Part shown: positions 63,568 to 64,000 of the stretch, piece by piece
Numbering within the stretch: the first letter of the stretch is position 1
Layout of the letters: the number at the start of each line of letters is the position of its first letter
Assembly (NCBI RefSeq): GCF_003990915.1
Contig: NZ_BHXQ01000008.1
Span: 62,001-126,000 of the forward strand
Length of the DNA stretch: 64,000 bases
DNA from: Chryseotalea sanaruensis
Lineage (GTDB): Bacteria; Bacteroidota; Bacteroidia; Cytophagales; Cyclobacteriaceae
Reading direction: 5' to 3'
The notes under the pieces: model-generated
Database searches by the model: none
What the model saw: the letters and a program-made list of their open reading frames with translations, nothing else
Told to the model about the DNA's origin: nothing
Made by a program: the position numbers and the translations under genes

Positions 63568-64000
63568 TTACTTAGAGTACAATTCAACGATCAACTGTTC
63601 GTTGATATTTTCAGGTATATCAGAGCGCAAAGGAATGTGCAACAGTTTTCCGATCATTTCAGAATTGTTCCACTCTAACCAAGCGTACTTCTTAGCTGAC
63701 TGAACAGACAAGCTGTTCGAAATAGTTTCTAGAGACTTAGAGCGTTCACGAACACCGATCTCATCACCAGACTTTAAGCTGAAAGAAGGGATGTTTACGA
63801 TCTCTCCGTTTACAGTAACGTGCTTGTGAATAACCAGCTGACGTGCAGCTCTGCGTGTAGGTGCAATACCTAAACGGTACACAGTGTTATCAAGTCTTGC
63901 TTCCAATAACTGAAGCAATACTTCACCGGTAACACCTTTCTTACGAGAGGCTTTATCGAACATCTTTGCAAACTGACGTTCTAACAAACCGTAGATATAT
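63568..64000 (-). CDS. rpsD: 30S ribosomal protein S4, 5' part outside the window
   Basis: The frame is open to the edge (YGLLERQFAKMF at the cut), so about the first 60 residues are missing. The S4 RNA-binding domain (RRAARQLVIHKHVTVNG) and C-terminus (ENINEQLIVELYSK) are present. Primary 16S-binding protein; first of the three ribosomal genes seen here. Confidence 0.96.
   Translation of the reverse strand, partial: YIYGLLERQFAKMFDKASRKKGVTGEVLLQLLEARLDNTVYRLGIAPTRRAARQLVIHKHVTVNGEIVNIPSFSLKSGDEIGVRERSKSLETISNSLSVQSAKKYAWLEWNNSEMIGKLLHIPLRSDIPENINEQLIVELYSK

Overview
The window looks like a chromosomal segment of a Bacteroidota bacterium, most likely of the order Cytophagales. The signs are a low-GC genome rich in SPII lipoproteins and outer-membrane barrels with Gln or Ser after the signal peptide, a Na+-pumping NADH:quinone reductase operon, FabV, a DUF6799 protein, VKOR/thioredoxin fusions with a degenerate C39 domain, and the ribosomal order rpsD-rpoA-rplQ followed by carA and eno. 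The species cannot be fixed from sequence alone.

Region 1 (1-21,060) is accessory and repeat-rich. It holds two separate modules that pair an AraC-type regulator with a DJ-1/PfpI protein, and each has a 21-bp-spaced direct repeat between regulator and target. It also holds a REP-associated tyrosine transposase (RAYT) flanked by inverted hairpin repeats, many solo copies of those repeats, two further families of small non-autonomous elements (one hairpin-rich, one with terminal inverted repeats and a 9-bp target duplication), orphan lipoproteins, small membrane proteins, a membrane-inserted amidohydrolase, a protein ending in a TNT/NADase-like motif and an endonuclease/exonuclease/phosphatase protein.

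Region 2 (21,060-34,900) contains a 48-residue double-glycine-leader peptide with four core cysteines. It is separated by an intrinsic terminator from a VKOR/thioredoxin protein, which makes a predicted disulfide-forming peptide pair; this is the most system-like find in the window. It is followed by a PadR regulator with a near-perfect operator palindrome and its FtsX-type permease, a MocR regulator divergent from an EamA transporter with a mobile repeat in their shared promoter region, decayed gene fragments cut by repeats, a DUF6799 triplication protein, a barrel, a peroxiredoxin and a DUF4253 lipoprotein.

Region 3 (35,000-64,000) is mostly core: fabV, a HAMP sensor kinase, a SixA-like phosphatase, a TPR membrane protein, a TlpA-like thioredoxin lipoprotein, mnmA, a gene broken by one TGA, DUF502, nqrABCDE (no nqrF beside it), cmk with a tiny coupled lipoprotein, MATE, a 754-residue repeat lipoprotein, barrels, a WD40-caspase protein, eno, carA, rplQ, rpoA and the 3' part of rpsD. 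Most operons here run on the minus strand and end in clear intrinsic terminators. No tRNA, rRNA or CRISPR array was seen.
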